NCBI RefSeq assembly: GCF_007066085.1
Contig: NZ_CP041405.1
Coordinates: 1 to 64,000, forward strand
From: Paenibacillus thiaminolyticus
GTDB taxonomy: Bacteria > Bacillota > Bacilli > Paenibacillales > Paenibacillaceae
Reading direction: 5' to 3'
DNA: 64,000 nt
Shown here: one piece after another, positions 37,785 to 46,003 of the stretch
How positions within the stretch are numbered: position 1 is the first letter of the stretch
Layout: each line of letters begins with the position of its first letter
Program-made: the position numbers and the translations under genes
Notes under the pieces: model-generated
Told to the model about the DNA's origin: nothing
The model's database searches: none
Seen by the model: only the letters and a program-made list of their open reading frames with translations

Positions 37785-37950
37785 TAATACCGTAACTAAG
37801 CTGCGGGCTACGCCCTTGGATCGTAAGATGCAATAGGCAGAAAAGTTGAATCAGCGAGCAACCCTGCGAGGTGAACTCCGTCGCACCTAAGTAGCTTACA
37901 TCCTTTAAGCCTCACGGGTTCGTAGATATACACGAACGTTATACGCAAGT
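37785..37950 (+). repeat. Structured cassette-type repeat, GAGG stem variant
   Basis: Blocks: ACCGTAACTAAGCTGCGG, CGCCCTTGGATCGTAAGATG, AAGTTGAATCAGCGAGCAA, CCCTGCGAGG pairing with CCTCACGGG, then TTCGTAGATATACACGAACG and TTATACGCAAG. Stem bases differ from the 36679 copy but still pair. Confidence 0.7.
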
Positions 37951-37961
37951 TCGTTAAGCTT

Positions 37962-38337
37962 TTATGAAACAACTAAATTCTCAAAATCTATTAAACCATA
38001 GGTATAAAGAAAATGGACACCTAATATAGCATCGAAACCATAGGGTTCTTTAGTAAGTCCTAGTTGAATTGTGAAGTCTTTAAGAAGGATGCTATCAATA
38101 GAGAGATTTGAGACAATCTGTTAGTAACATAATTCGCTTAAGCCACCAACTCCATACATCCGCACCGATTTTCCGTTAATAAAGTCTATATCTAAGCCAA
38201 TAGGTTCAACGAGATCAGTATCGAAGATTGTGGTGGAGCAACCGGTATCCAGTAAGACATTATGTAGAAGAGTTGATTTATTCTTATAAGATAAAGAGAG
38301 AGACAATAGGAAGACCATTTATAAGATGGATTTTCAT
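37962..38337 (-). pseudogene. Retropepsin-like aspartyl protease, stop and frameshift
   Basis: The ATG at 38337 overlaps the stop of the upstream gene by ATGA. MKIHLINGLPIVSL loses frame, then LLDTGCSTTIFDTDLVEPIG carries the active DTG. A TAA follows SELCY, after which the frame goes on (LSIDSILLKDFTIQLGLTKE, FDAILGVHFLYTYGLIDFE). Repaired length is about 122 residues, typical for small bacterial aspartyl proteases. Two lesions make it inactive as given. Confidence 0.75.
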
Positions 38338-38594
38338 TGAAGGCCTCTAATTCCGCTAAAGGGCTGTTCAATGACTTCAATACATTCATTTCCGGTGTAG
38401 AACACATAGAGTTCTCTAGCGGGCTCTGACCGATGAAGTTTTTTATAGGAAGCCCAGGCATATTTAGGGTTGTCATATTCACAAATTACAGACATTTCCT
38501 CAATCGTTCTCTTGTGATTATTTGAATGAGCAGCCAGAGCTTCAACTAGAACCCAACGCTCGGGATAAACATCACGGATATTTACCCATTTCAT
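38334..38594 (-). CDS. Hypothetical protein paired with the aspartyl protease
   Basis: 86 residues, GGAGGTG 8 nt upstream of the ATG. Sequence (KWVNIRDVYPERWVLVEALA ... KYAWASYKKLH ... YVFYTGNECIEVIEQP) looks like a compact alpha/beta domain. I know such small proteins only as neighbours of retropepsin-like genes; the overlap ATGA supports a two-gene unit. Function unknown. Confidence 0.7.
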   Translation of the reverse strand: MKWVNIRDVYPERWVLVEALAAHSNNHKRTIEEMSVICEYDNPKYAWASYKKLHRSEPARELYVFYTGNECIEVIEQPFSGIRGLQ

Positions 38595-38642
38595 ATATGA
38601 ACACCTCCGAAAAGACCTGATAAATCAATTGTACAACCCTAT

Positions 38643-39104
38643 ATGTCGATTGCTTTCGTATCCCAATTTTTTGATTATGGAACTCCTTCTGGGAAGCGAT
38701 TAGTCAATTTGATTCGTCGTGAAATTTTTGAGGAAGTTTCCAAAAGCGATCTGCCAGGCTTGATCTTTACCTATGTATGGGGGCTAGACCTCAAAAATGA
38801 CTGGGACTATATTGATCGAATCACAGAGATATTTGAATCAAGGGGCGGAACTGTCTATTTAGTTGAATTAGAAGCAGATTACGAAGAGAGACTTAAGCGG
38901 AATAAAACCGAAAACAGGCTCAAACATAAGCCTACAAAAAGAGATATTCAAAGATCGGAAAAAGATTTAATAGATACAAATGAGAGGCATCGATTAAATT
39001 CATATCCCGGAGAAATAGCAAAGAAGAATTATATAAGAATCAATAACACTCATATTGATCCAAACATTGTAGCTAAGATGATAAAGGAAGAACTTGATCT
39101 TTAG
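38643..39104 (+). pseudogene. P-loop kinase-like protein lacking its P-loop
   Basis: 153 codons. The recognisable part (GTPSGKRLVNLIRREIFEEV, SDLPGLIFTYVWGLDL, ELEADYEERLKRNKTENRLK) matches an AAA_33-type nucleotide kinase family whose first ~35 residues hold the Walker A. Here the frame starts at an ATG with no ribosome site and no Walker A, so the 5' end is lost. Likely inactive. Confidence 0.65.
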
Positions 39105-39127
39105 AAAAGCTTCCGAGGAGGAACACG

Positions 39128-39453
39128 ATGAACATTCGATTGGCAACAAATGAAGATGTTGATCAGCTTATTCGAATGAGATGGGATTTTACGAATGAAT
39201 ATAGGGAGAGCTCCGATTGAAGAAGATGAATATACCTAGACCTGGGAGGAAGACAAATCCATTTACATATATGACAAACGTATATACATTGCCGGAACAT
39301 CGGGGAAAGGGATTAGGAAGCCAGATGCTTAGACAGATTGAACGGTGGTCAAGGAAGAATGAATTTGAATTCATCATCTTTTGGCCAAGTGAATGGAGTA
39401 TAGAGTTTTATGAACGAAATGGATATAAGCATGTAAAGAACCCATGGAATTAA
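39128..39453 (+). pseudogene. GNAT acetyltransferase with internal deletion
   Basis: GAGGAGG precedes the ATG. The first 30 codons (NIRLATNEDVDQLIRMRWDF) stop at TGA near 39220; the second half is open in another frame with the acetyl-CoA site (NVYTLPEHRGKGLGSQMLRQ) and WSIEFYERNGYKHV. About 60 codons between are missing. Confidence 0.75.
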
Positions 39454-39640
39454 TGTTGGAATAGATTATCGGGCGTACTCCTTGTCAATCAGGTAAGGCC
39501 GAATTTGATAGCGAAAGCAATAGTTTGAATATAGATGCATATCTGCCTAGGGGACTTACGGCCGTAAAAATGAATGATGATGGTAAGGTAGATGAAATCA
39601 TATTTGTACCAAGACTATCTATTGATGTAACTGGATGAAA
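39454..39640 (+). pseudogene. Unidentified coding scrap
   Basis: A frame from about 39502 (EFDSESNSLNIDAYLPRGLT then NDDGKVDEIIFVPRLSIDVT) ends at TGA 39636-39638. It lacks a start. Family not recognised. Confidence 0.35.
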
Positions 39641-39651
39641 AGATTTTCTGC

Positions 39652-39697
39652 AGAGCTGCGACGCAGGTCAAACGCTGCATTGGCAGCTCTTTTTCAT
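39652..39697 (+). terminator. Hairpin with T tract
   Basis: AGAGCTGC and GCAGCTCT pair around a 22-nt loop, followed by TTTTTC. It lies at the end of the convergent pair and would stop plus-strand transcripts. Confidence 0.65.
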
Positions 39698-40740
39698 TCC
39701 TTACTCAGGGGAGCGGCAGCAGAATAGCCCATGCTCACTGGCTCGATTCTCCGAAATAAAAACGATGATTGTTGTAAAAACTTTCGTAAATACGCTAATG
39801 CGAAAGGTTGTTCGGATATGAGATTGTTCGTCTCTTCCGGGTTGGAAGCATGATGACAGCCGTTCTCGATCATGAACATGACGAAAAAGCATTCTACATC
39901 GCGAACGTAGTCCAGAGGCAGCTTTCTCGCGCTCTCATATCCTTCAATAAAATATTCTCGCTGCTTCGGGCTAAGCTCTAATAAAGCCCCTGCCATATCA
40001 TAGAGGTAATAGCCATATCCACATCGTCCAAAATCAATCGGACAAGGCTCTTCTCCGTTAAATATGATGTTCCCGGAATGTAAATCCCCATGGATCAGAC
40101 CATAGTTATCCTCATTTTTCTCCATAACGGAGACATGCGACATGATTTTTTCTGCGGCAGCTTGGTATATGCTCCATGCTTGTTCGGATAAGAAACGAGA
40201 ATAATAACGCTCCAGCTTCTTCATCTCGCCTGCAAAGCTGTCCACTCCCCATTCCGGACGAGTAAAGCCGGGAGGCAGCGTAATCCTGGCTGCTGACTCA
40301 TGAAGACGTCCCATCATCGCCCCCATTCGATAAATTTGGTTGTCCGTCATTTCACTAGCGTGTTGTCCTTCCACCCAGCGCATTAACGTAACATAGGGCC
40401 GGCGATATCCCATTTCTGTATCAATTTCCATGACATAGGAGCCATCCTTGCCCGCTACTCCTTCCGGCACGTTCAGTCCTTCGGATTGAGTCAGAGCCTG
40501 TAGCAGCGCAAGCTCTGAGCATATCTCTTCTTTACTGCACCGTTCTGAATGAATACGAAGCAAATAGCGCTGCTGCATGCTCGTCTCGATCTGATACGTA
40601 ATCGTATCCGATAGCTGAATGAATTGTATTCTTTCCCATTCGATCTCATACCGCTGCAGTGCGGTGAGAGCTACAATTCTCGCTCGCGCTAACAGTAATC
40701 TTCTCTCTTTATCCGTGTCCAATTGAAAGAAATCTAACAT
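39694..40740 (-). CDS. Aminoglycoside phosphotransferase-family kinase
   Basis: 348 residues from the ATG at 40740 (GGAG close upstream); the open frame reaches 40794 without a ribosome site. The kinase fold is clear: Brenner motif HGDLHSGN (catalytic Asp) and IDFGRCGYG (Mg-binding Asp). The N-lobe has LLRIHSERCSKEEICSEL. The family includes antibiotic kinases but also choline, homoserine and fructosamine kinases, so drug resistance cannot be claimed. Confidence 0.85.
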   Translation of the reverse strand: MLDFFQLDTDKERRLLLARARIVALTALQRYEIEWERIQFIQLSDTITYQIETSMQQRYLLRIHSERCSKEEICSELALLQALTQSEGLNVPEGVAGKDGSYVMEIDTEMGYRRPYVTLMRWVEGQHASEMTDNQIYRMGAMMGRLHESAARITLPPGFTRPEWGVDSFAGEMKKLERYYSRFLSEQAWSIYQAAAEKIMSHVSVMEKNEDNYGLIHGDLHSGNIIFNGEEPCPIDFGRCGYGYYLYDMAGALLELSPKQREYFIEGYESARKLPLDYVRDVECFFVMFMIENGCHHASNPEETNNLISEQPFALAYLRKFLQQSSFLFRRIEPVSMGYSAAAPLSKE

Positions 40741-40926
40741 TTGTCTCCAACCCCTATTTTGAGGATTTTTTAACCTCTCGTCATCAGGATTCATACCAAA
40801 TCATGCAGCTCGCCTGTTGGTATTATTGTATATAGAGGCATACAATCCGGATAGGGAAAAGATAATTAAAAACAAACATTACAAAAAAGCTGCACCAGAT
40901 GATGCTCTGATGCAGCCTAACAACCT

Positions 40927-41193
40927 CTATGATTTTGCATATACGATCTTTTTGATGCTTTCCTCCGACAGGCAGTACTGTTCCGCAAGATCATCAATCG
41001 TTAAACCTTCTTCGAATTGATGGCGGATATCCGCGTTTCTCCGGTTCAACAGCTGTCTGCTGCCTGTATTCTCGCCCCACTTCTTATGCAGCGACTTGGG
41101 TGTGGGGATATACACCAATCCGCCTTGGATATATTTCTGTATTTCCCGGATTAATGCCTCTGGGAAAACATGATCTGCGTTCACATATTTCAT
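40927..41193 (-). CDS. CD3324-family HTH protein
   Basis: 88 residues from the ATG at 41193 (KYVNADHVFPEALIREIQKY). The family is a small Mor-like DNA-binding group with a conserved GGLVYIP and RNADIRHQFEEG before the helix-turn-helix (IDDLAEQYCLSEESIKKIVY). Function unknown, presumably a regulator. Confidence 0.8.
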   Translation of the reverse strand: MKYVNADHVFPEALIREIQKYIQGGLVYIPTPKSLHKKWGENTGSRQLLNRRNADIRHQFEEGLTIDDLAEQYCLSEESIKKIVYAKS

Positions 41194-41297
41194 CCTCGCT
41201 CTGCTCCTTATATAAATACTGATGAAGGAAGCAAAGTCCAAGCTATCAGTAGCTGCAGCATAAGATGCGATGTATGGGCGGTAGCGAATTCTCCAGC

Positions 41298-41466
41298 TCT
41301 ATGCAAACAACCGCCATTGTTCATAGTTCAGACTCTGCATAGAGCATCCGGTAAACCTTCCTCGATAATTCATGAGTTCCTCCTTCTGATAGGTCACATG
41401 ATTACTTCGATTTATACTTCTTCGTCGCCTCTCATATTCCTTCTTTCTCTAATTAAGACGCCTCCC
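41298..41466. repeat. Direct repeat flanking the lanthipeptide locus, left copy
   Basis: About 170 bp, roughly 85-90 per cent identical by eye to 53233-53410 and in the same orientation. On the minus strand it holds AGAAGGAGGAACTC before an ATG and a 24-codon frame (NYRGRFTGCSMQSLNYEQWR). An inner inverted pair GCTCTATGCA / TGCATAGAGC is kept in both copies. Confidence 0.8.
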
Positions 41467-41728
41467 ATCTTCCAAACACCGCATCATCACTTCTAAAAGC
41501 ATCTAAACTGGTGTTCATCTCTCAGCCGCTGGTAGATCCGTATGCCGGTATGCCGCTGTTTCCGGGGAAAGCAGGCGAACTTCTTCCAGCCATGTGTCCA
41601 CGATCTCCAGATAGGGCCCCATAACTGGTCTTTTACGCTTTCTTTAAGTATGGATTCTCATAATATGCCTATTTTAGTAAGAATTTATCATAAGCGATTA
41701 TGAAATCAAGAGGTATTATTTCAGAAAT
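41467..41728 (-). pseudogene. IS21-family IstA transposase fragment
   Basis: On the minus strand, about 41640-41512, PVMGPYLEIVDTWLEEV is followed after a shift by PRKQRHTGIRIYQRLRDE. The RKQRHTxxRIYxRL motif is characteristic of IstA. The rest of the stretch to 41728 shows no gene. This dead mobile element borders the lanthipeptide locus. Confidence 0.6.
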
Positions 41729-41890
41729 ACGATATGCTTAATTTCAATTATTTCGTAATCAAACATTTATTTACCAATTAATAAGCTTCCATTACAAATA
41801 ATGGTGTGATAGAATATAATCAGCAGGTAGAAAATGAAAATAGTTATATCTAGTTGTTAATTATACATATATCAGGAAAATAGGGGGGCG
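41729..41890 (+). promoter_or_regulatory. Promoter region copy 1 of the lanthipeptide locus
   Basis: TTACAA (41792-41797) and TATAAT (41815-41820) are 17 bp apart. The whole stretch, from ATACGATATGCTTAATT on, is duplicated at 42618-42760, where it precedes the M16 genes. Here it precedes the decayed copy of the locus. Confidence 0.7.
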
Positions 41891-41969
41891 CTTAACCTTC
41901 ATGGCTCATATTATGCTCGATTCTATTAAAATGTGATTTTAAATTGAAAATAATGGTCATTTTTATATC

Positions 41970-42047
41970 CAGCACAATTTTCTTTTAGATTAGCCATTGG
42001 TGTTTATACAGGGAGTTCAGAAATAATTTTAGCATGAATGGGGGTAG
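41970..42047 (+). pseudogene. 3' scrap of lanKC
   Basis: ATTTTCTTTTAGATTAGCC, GTTTATACAGGGAGTTCAG and AATAATTTTAGCATGAATGG repeat 48436-48509 of lanKC with few changes, including a new TGA. It joins directly to precursor-array spacer sequence (GGTCGACACCAAGT). The stretch 41891-41969 holds nothing recognised. Confidence 0.85.
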
Positions 42048-42108
42048 GTCGACACCAAGTATTCGGTACGGTTAATGAAAGCCAAATTATTTAAAGGAGG
42101 TGAAAAAA

Positions 42109-42234
42109 ATGAATGCCGTATTGGAACTGCAAAAATTAGCGCATGACACTGATGGTAAAGGCCAGGCAGCGGATGCAGGAATCACAACAATCATAACAAT
42201 ATGCTCGGTATTAAGTGTTTATAAGTGCTGCTAA
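42109..42234 (+). CDS. Class III lanthipeptide precursor 1 (upstream orphan copy)
   Basis: 41 residues. AAAGGAGGTG lies 7 nt before the ATG. The leader MNAVLELQKLAHDTDGKGQ carries the LELQ motif that class III synthetases bind. The core region ends CSVLSVYKCC and includes Ser33-x2-Ser36-x3-Cys40, a labionin motif; an extra Cys32 and Cys41 are unique to this copy. Too short for usual gene callers. It lies in the decayed duplicate of the locus, behind its own promoter-like region, so it may still be expressed and modified in trans by LanKC. Confidence 0.88.
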   Translation: MNAVLELQKLAHDTDGKGQAADAGITTIITICSVLSVYKCC

Positions 42235-42282
42235 ATGAAAGCCGAATTTATTCTTGATCAAACCAAGTAACAGTTACTAAAT

Positions 42283-42329
42283 AATTCTGGGTGCTTAGTT
42301 GAGTGGAGTTCAGCAAAGCACCCAGAATT
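42283..42329 (+). promoter_or_regulatory. Hairpin between precursor and methyltransferase remnant
   Basis: AATTCTGGGTGCTT and AAGCACCCAGAATT pair perfectly over 14 bp with a 19-nt loop. No T tract follows. The same hairpin is at 50089-50136. Likely an RNA-processing or attenuation structure. Confidence 0.65.
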
Positions 42330-42368
42330 AACTCATTAAACTCATAAATCATCAAAAATCAAGAGAGG

Positions 42369-42480
42369 CTGATAAATATCGAAAAAGTAGCCAAAAACCC
42401 CGAGCCATTTGAGGAGGGCACACAAGAAATTTGGCTTGATCCAGAATTTAGTAATATCCTTGCGCCAGTAGAGACATATA
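42369..42480 (+). pseudogene. Methyltransferase 5' remnant with internal deletion
   Basis: The start region of the 50177 gene is repeated (KNPEPFEEGTQEIWLDP), then jumps by deletion to the segment around LAPVE and ends. The GTG start is CTG here. A following scrap, 42481-42600, reads LFALLDGELPFKEIDRLKIG in one frame and is not identified. Confidence 0.85.
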
Positions 42481-42617
42481 GGCTCTTCGCTCTACTGGAC
42501 GGGGAACTGCCTTTCAAGGAGATTGATAGATTGAAAATCGGACAAGGGAATTGGTACAGATGCGAGCGATGCGTGGCTCCATGCTGTCACCAGTTCTTTT
42601 TTGTATTTGGGGACCAG

Positions 42618-42760
42618 AATACGATATGCTTAATTTGAATTATTTCGTATTAATAAGCTTCCAGTACAAATAATGGTATGATAAAATATAATAATACAGG
42701 TAGAAAATGAAAGTAATTATACCTAGTTGTGAAGTATACACATATCAGAAAAAGAGGGAT
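42618..42760 (+). promoter_or_regulatory. Promoter region copy 2, upstream of the M16 genes
   Basis: GTACAA (42664-42669) and TATAAT (42687-42692) are 17 bp apart, about 130 bp before the first M16 start. The sequence is a near copy of 41729-41890. This is the likely main promoter of the intact locus. Confidence 0.7.
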
Positions 42761-42820
42761 TTACTTCAACTTTTTTATCAAAAAGAATAACAATAATTGC
42801 CAATGAGGGGGATATAGGAG

Positions 42821-44095
42821 ATGGATGAAATAGCTATTCGTTCGAGTGAACAAAACGGGTTGCACCTTCATCTTTGCAACACAGATAAATTTAAGACAAT
42901 TAGTATAATGTTGACGATGAAGTCACCTCTTCAAAAAGATTTAATTACTGCAAGAGCATTAATTCCCCATATTCTGAATGGAGGTTCAAAAAATTACCCA
43001 CACCATAAGCTAATAAAACAAAAGCTTGATGAGATGTACGGTGCAACTCTTTCCCCAGATGTAAAAAAAGAGGGAGACAATCATATTATATCTTTTAGAA
43101 TGGAGATCCCTGCAGCTCAATATCTTAATGTGACTAATGCGTTACTAGAATCAGCTTTGGATTTATTACACGATATTGTTTACAGTCCCGTTCTTGAAAA
43201 TGGGGTATTTAATTCTTCAATCGTCGAACAAGAAAAGCGCTCCTTAAAGCAACGACTTGCCTCAATGTATAATGAGAAAATGTTATATACTAGTGTTCGT
43301 TTGATAGAAGAGATGTTTGAAGGTGAACCGTATCAGCTTCCTGCATATGGTAGCGAGAAAGATATTGATTCCCTTAGTGATTTATCCATTTATCAAATCT
43401 ATGAAGATCTGCTTCAAAACGATCGGTTTGATTTATACATCGTTGGTGCTTTTAATGAGGATGAGGTTAAACTTATGGTCCATGACGTTTTTTCTGAACA
43501 GCATAACAACAAACCTGTAAATACCATTTCTCCAGCTAGAAAAGATAGAAATGGTATTAAGATTATTCAGGATAAACAGGACGTAAATCAAGGAAAGCTT
43601 CTTTTGGGTTATAGAACTTATTCGACAATACAAGATGAGGATTTTGAAGCTACAAGGTTGGCAAACGCGATTTTTGGCAGATATCCATCTTCCAAATTAT
43701 TCATTAATGTGCGTGAAAAGAAAAGTCTTGCTTATTTTGTATTTTCCCAACTAGAGAGCAATAAAGGGTTGTTATTAACGATGGCCGGAATTGATTTCGA
43801 TAATTATGAACGTGCAGTTGAAATTATAAGAGAACAAGAGTACGCAATGAAAGAAGGTAACTTCACTGAGGATGAAGTTGAACAAGGTAAAGCAATGTTA
43901 ATTAACCTATTACTTGAAGCATATGATACTCCTTTAGGAATTATAGATATATCCATGGAAGCGGTTGATAGCGGGTTTTCAAGTAACATAGTTGATCAGA
44001 TAAACAGAATAAATAGGGTATCCAAAAGCGATGTCATTCGCGCTGCTAACAAATGGGAACTTGATACAATCTACTTTTTAAATAGAAAGGAGTAA
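42821..44095 (+). CDS. M16-family peptidase-like subunit without the zinc motif
   Basis: 424 residues, GAGGGGG before the ATG. Two M16 half-domains can be followed (ARALIPHILNGGSKNYPHHK ... KLDEMYGATL; later LANAIFGRYPSSKLFINVRE and SLAYFVFSQLESNKG). The HxxEH zinc site is missing, so alone it should be inactive. It resembles YmfF, which pairs with the active YmfH. The Arg/Tyr-type C-terminal contact strand is kept. It is 5 bp upstream of an M16 with HxxEH; the pair would form a heterodimeric leader protease for the lanthipeptides. Confidence 0.85.
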   Translation: MDEIAIRSSEQNGLHLHLCNTDKFKTISIMLTMKSPLQKDLITARALIPHILNGGSKNYPHHKLIKQKLDEMYGATLSPDVKKEGDNHIISFRMEIPAAQYLNVTNALLESALDLLHDIVYSPVLENGVFNSSIVEQEKRSLKQRLASMYNEKMLYTSVRLIEEMFEGEPYQLPAYGSEKDIDSLSDLSIYQIYEDLLQNDRFDLYIVGAFNEDEVKLMVHDVFSEQHNNKPVNTISPARKDRNGIKIIQDKQDVNQGKLLLGYRTYSTIQDEDFEATRLANAIFGRYPSSKLFINVREKKSLAYFVFSQLESNKGLLLTMAGIDFDNYERAVEIIREQEYAMKEGNFTEDEVEQGKAMLINLLLEAYDTPLGIIDISMEAVDSGFSSNIVDQINRINRVSKSDVIRAANKWELDTIYFLNRKE

Positions 44096-44100
44096 ATAAG

Positions 44101-45384
44101 ATGGAGTCAATGGTCTATAAAAGAGTACAAGAGACAATATATTATGAAAAGCTCACCAATGGTCTTGAAGTTTTCATACTTCCTAAGAAAGGATTTCATA
44201 AAACATTTGCCACATTCACAACAAAGTATGGTTCAGTAGATAATAAATTTTCAACTCCAGGAAATAATTGTGCCACTCAAGTTCCAGATGGAATAGCGCA
44301 TTTTTTAGAACATAAAATGTTTGAAAGTGAGAAGGTTGATGTTTTTCATACATTTGCAAAACAAGGAGCTTTTGTTAATGCATTTACCAGTTTTACTCGC
44401 ACGGCGTATACATTTTCAGCAACATCTAACATAAATAACAATTTGATAACCCTTCTAGACTTTGTTCAAGAACCATATTTTACGGATGAAAACGTAGAAA
44501 AGGAGAAAGGAATCATTGAACAGGAAATAAAAATGTATCAGGATAGTCCAGACTGGCGTGCTCGATTTGGAATCTTAGAAAATATGTATAAGAGTCATCC
44601 GGTGAAAATTGATATAGCTGGAACAATAACTTCTATCAATCAAATCACTAAAGAGGATTTATTCACTTGCTATAATACTTTCTATCATCCTAATAATATG
44701 TTACTTTTTGTTATTGGGCCTGTAGTTCCTGAAGAAGTAATAAGGCTTATCCGAAGCAACCAGAACCAAAAAACATTTCGAGAACCAACAGAAATTCATC
44801 GAATATACCCCGAAGAAGAAGCAAAAGTGAACAGAAGGTCAAGTATTATGAAGATGCCAGTTGAAACACCTAAAGTGTTAATAGGATTTAAAGAATCTAA
44901 CCCTAAAAGACAAGGTCAAGACATGCTTAAATATGAGTTATCTCTAAATGTTTTACTAGAATTAATGTTTGGTAATAGCTCTGAAGCGTACGAAAAGATG
45001 TATAACAATGGTTATTTAGATGAGACATTTACTTTTGATTATACAAATGAACAGGGCTTTGGTTTTTCGGTAATTGGCGGAAACAGCCAAGAGCCCGAAA
45101 AACTCATAAACATTGTAGATGAAACGATTGTTGGTTTTAAGAAGAAATCAATAAAGAAAGAGGACGTACAACGTGTAATTAAGAAAGAGATGGGTAACTT
45201 CTTAAGAGCCATTAATTCACCTCAATTTATCGCCAATCAATTTACACGTTATCGCTTTAATAAGATGGACCTATTTGAAATTTTGCCAACACTTGAGAAT
45301 CTAATCGAAAAAGAGCTTGAGGAAGTACTCCATCAACACTTTTCTGATATATCCAGAACAACATTAATTGTAAACGGGGATTAA
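44101..45384 (+). CDS. M16-family zinc metallopeptidase (active subunit)
   Basis: 427 residues, AAAGGAG 8 nt upstream. The inverted zinc motif HFLEH is at 67-71 and the third ligand is in E133-x6-E140 (NVEKEKGIIE). Next to the motif lies KMFESEKVDVFHTFAKQGAF, typical of M16B. It resembles YmfH/AlbF. From memory, M16B pairs have been reported as leader proteases of class III lanthipeptides in Paenibacillus (paenithopeptin); the position directly before lanKC supports that role here. Confidence 0.9.
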   Translation: MESMVYKRVQETIYYEKLTNGLEVFILPKKGFHKTFATFTTKYGSVDNKFSTPGNNCATQVPDGIAHFLEHKMFESEKVDVFHTFAKQGAFVNAFTSFTRTAYTFSATSNINNNLITLLDFVQEPYFTDENVEKEKGIIEQEIKMYQDSPDWRARFGILENMYKSHPVKIDIAGTITSINQITKEDLFTCYNTFYHPNNMLLFVIGPVVPEEVIRLIRSNQNQKTFREPTEIHRIYPEEEAKVNRRSSIMKMPVETPKVLIGFKESNPKRQGQDMLKYELSLNVLLELMFGNSSEAYEKMYNNGYLDETFTFDYTNEQGFGFSVIGGNSQEPEKLINIVDETIVGFKKKSIKKEDVQRVIKKEMGNFLRAINSPQFIANQFTRYRFNKMDLFEILPTLENLIEKELEEVLHQHFSDISRTTLIVNGD

Positions 45385-45492
45385 ATTTAATTACTGCTAA
45401 ATTTTTTATATAATACAAAACTAGAGAGAACAGTACTCTATTACTAGAAAATAAAAATATAGTATTAAATAACTAAAAATAATCAGAAAGCG

Positions 45493-45735
45493 TTGACACA
45501 GTCATCTCCAAATGTTACTATAAACTCAATATTATTATTAATGGTAATAATTACTATATTTTCTTACACCATACTTCTAGGCTACTACATTCGTACAGAA
45601 AAGTGGCTAAGTGATTTTATCCCCTTTTGTATGCACATTACAAGCTTATATCTAATCAGCAAGCTTTTTTGTGACAGCCAGACATCTCCAATAGTCAATC
45701 ATAATACTCACATTCAATCCTGTCTCAATCACTAG
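45493..45735 (+). CDS. Possible small membrane protein
   Basis: 80 codons from TTG with only a weak AGAAAG site. Two hydrophobic segments (SILLLMVIITIFSYTILLGY and a second near 45-58). The frame lies between the M16 pair and lanKC and has no recognisable family. The stretch 45736-45925 contains only a coding-like scrap (GILPEEYVRKCCGK) before the lanKC region. Could be chance. Confidence 0.35.
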   Translation: MTQSSPNVTINSILLLMVIITIFSYTILLGYYIRTEKWLSDFIPFCMHITSLYLISKLFCDSQTSPIVNHNTHIQSCLNH

Positions 45736-46003
45736 ATTTACCTTCCATAATAAACCATGCTAGAGGGTTTATAATAACTGAGATAGGACACACCCATGTT
45801 GCTTCCCTTATTACAGACTAGGTAGTATTACATTATAAAAAATTTCCAAGAGCAAAAAAAGAGATTTCCGATATCACGATTTCAAATCCTTTTATTGGCA
45901 TCTTACCTGAAGAATATGTAAGGAAATGTTGCGGAAAATAGGCGATATTTCCCTATACATATGGAATATACATAGAGAAAGAATAAAAAATGGGGGGATA
46001 TGT

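Noticed and set aside
34441..37950. Calling the structured repeats true integron attC sites
   Set aside because: The right end GTTAT-n-Y does not meet the GTTRRRY core and no intact integron integrase is present, so I keep only the wider 'cassette-like' description.
39694..40794. Calling the phosphotransferase an antibiotic-resistance gene
   Set aside because: Only the general APH fold is visible; the family covers many non-antibiotic kinases.
41170..41496. Plus-strand frame of 108 codons covering the left direct repeat
   Set aside because: No ribosome site and low-complexity product; the opposite strand has the only credible start signal in that repeat.
45926..46003. LanKC start at 45926
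   Set aside because: No ribosome site precedes it, whereas the in-frame ATG at 46004 has GGGGGG at the right distance and gives the usual LanKC length.
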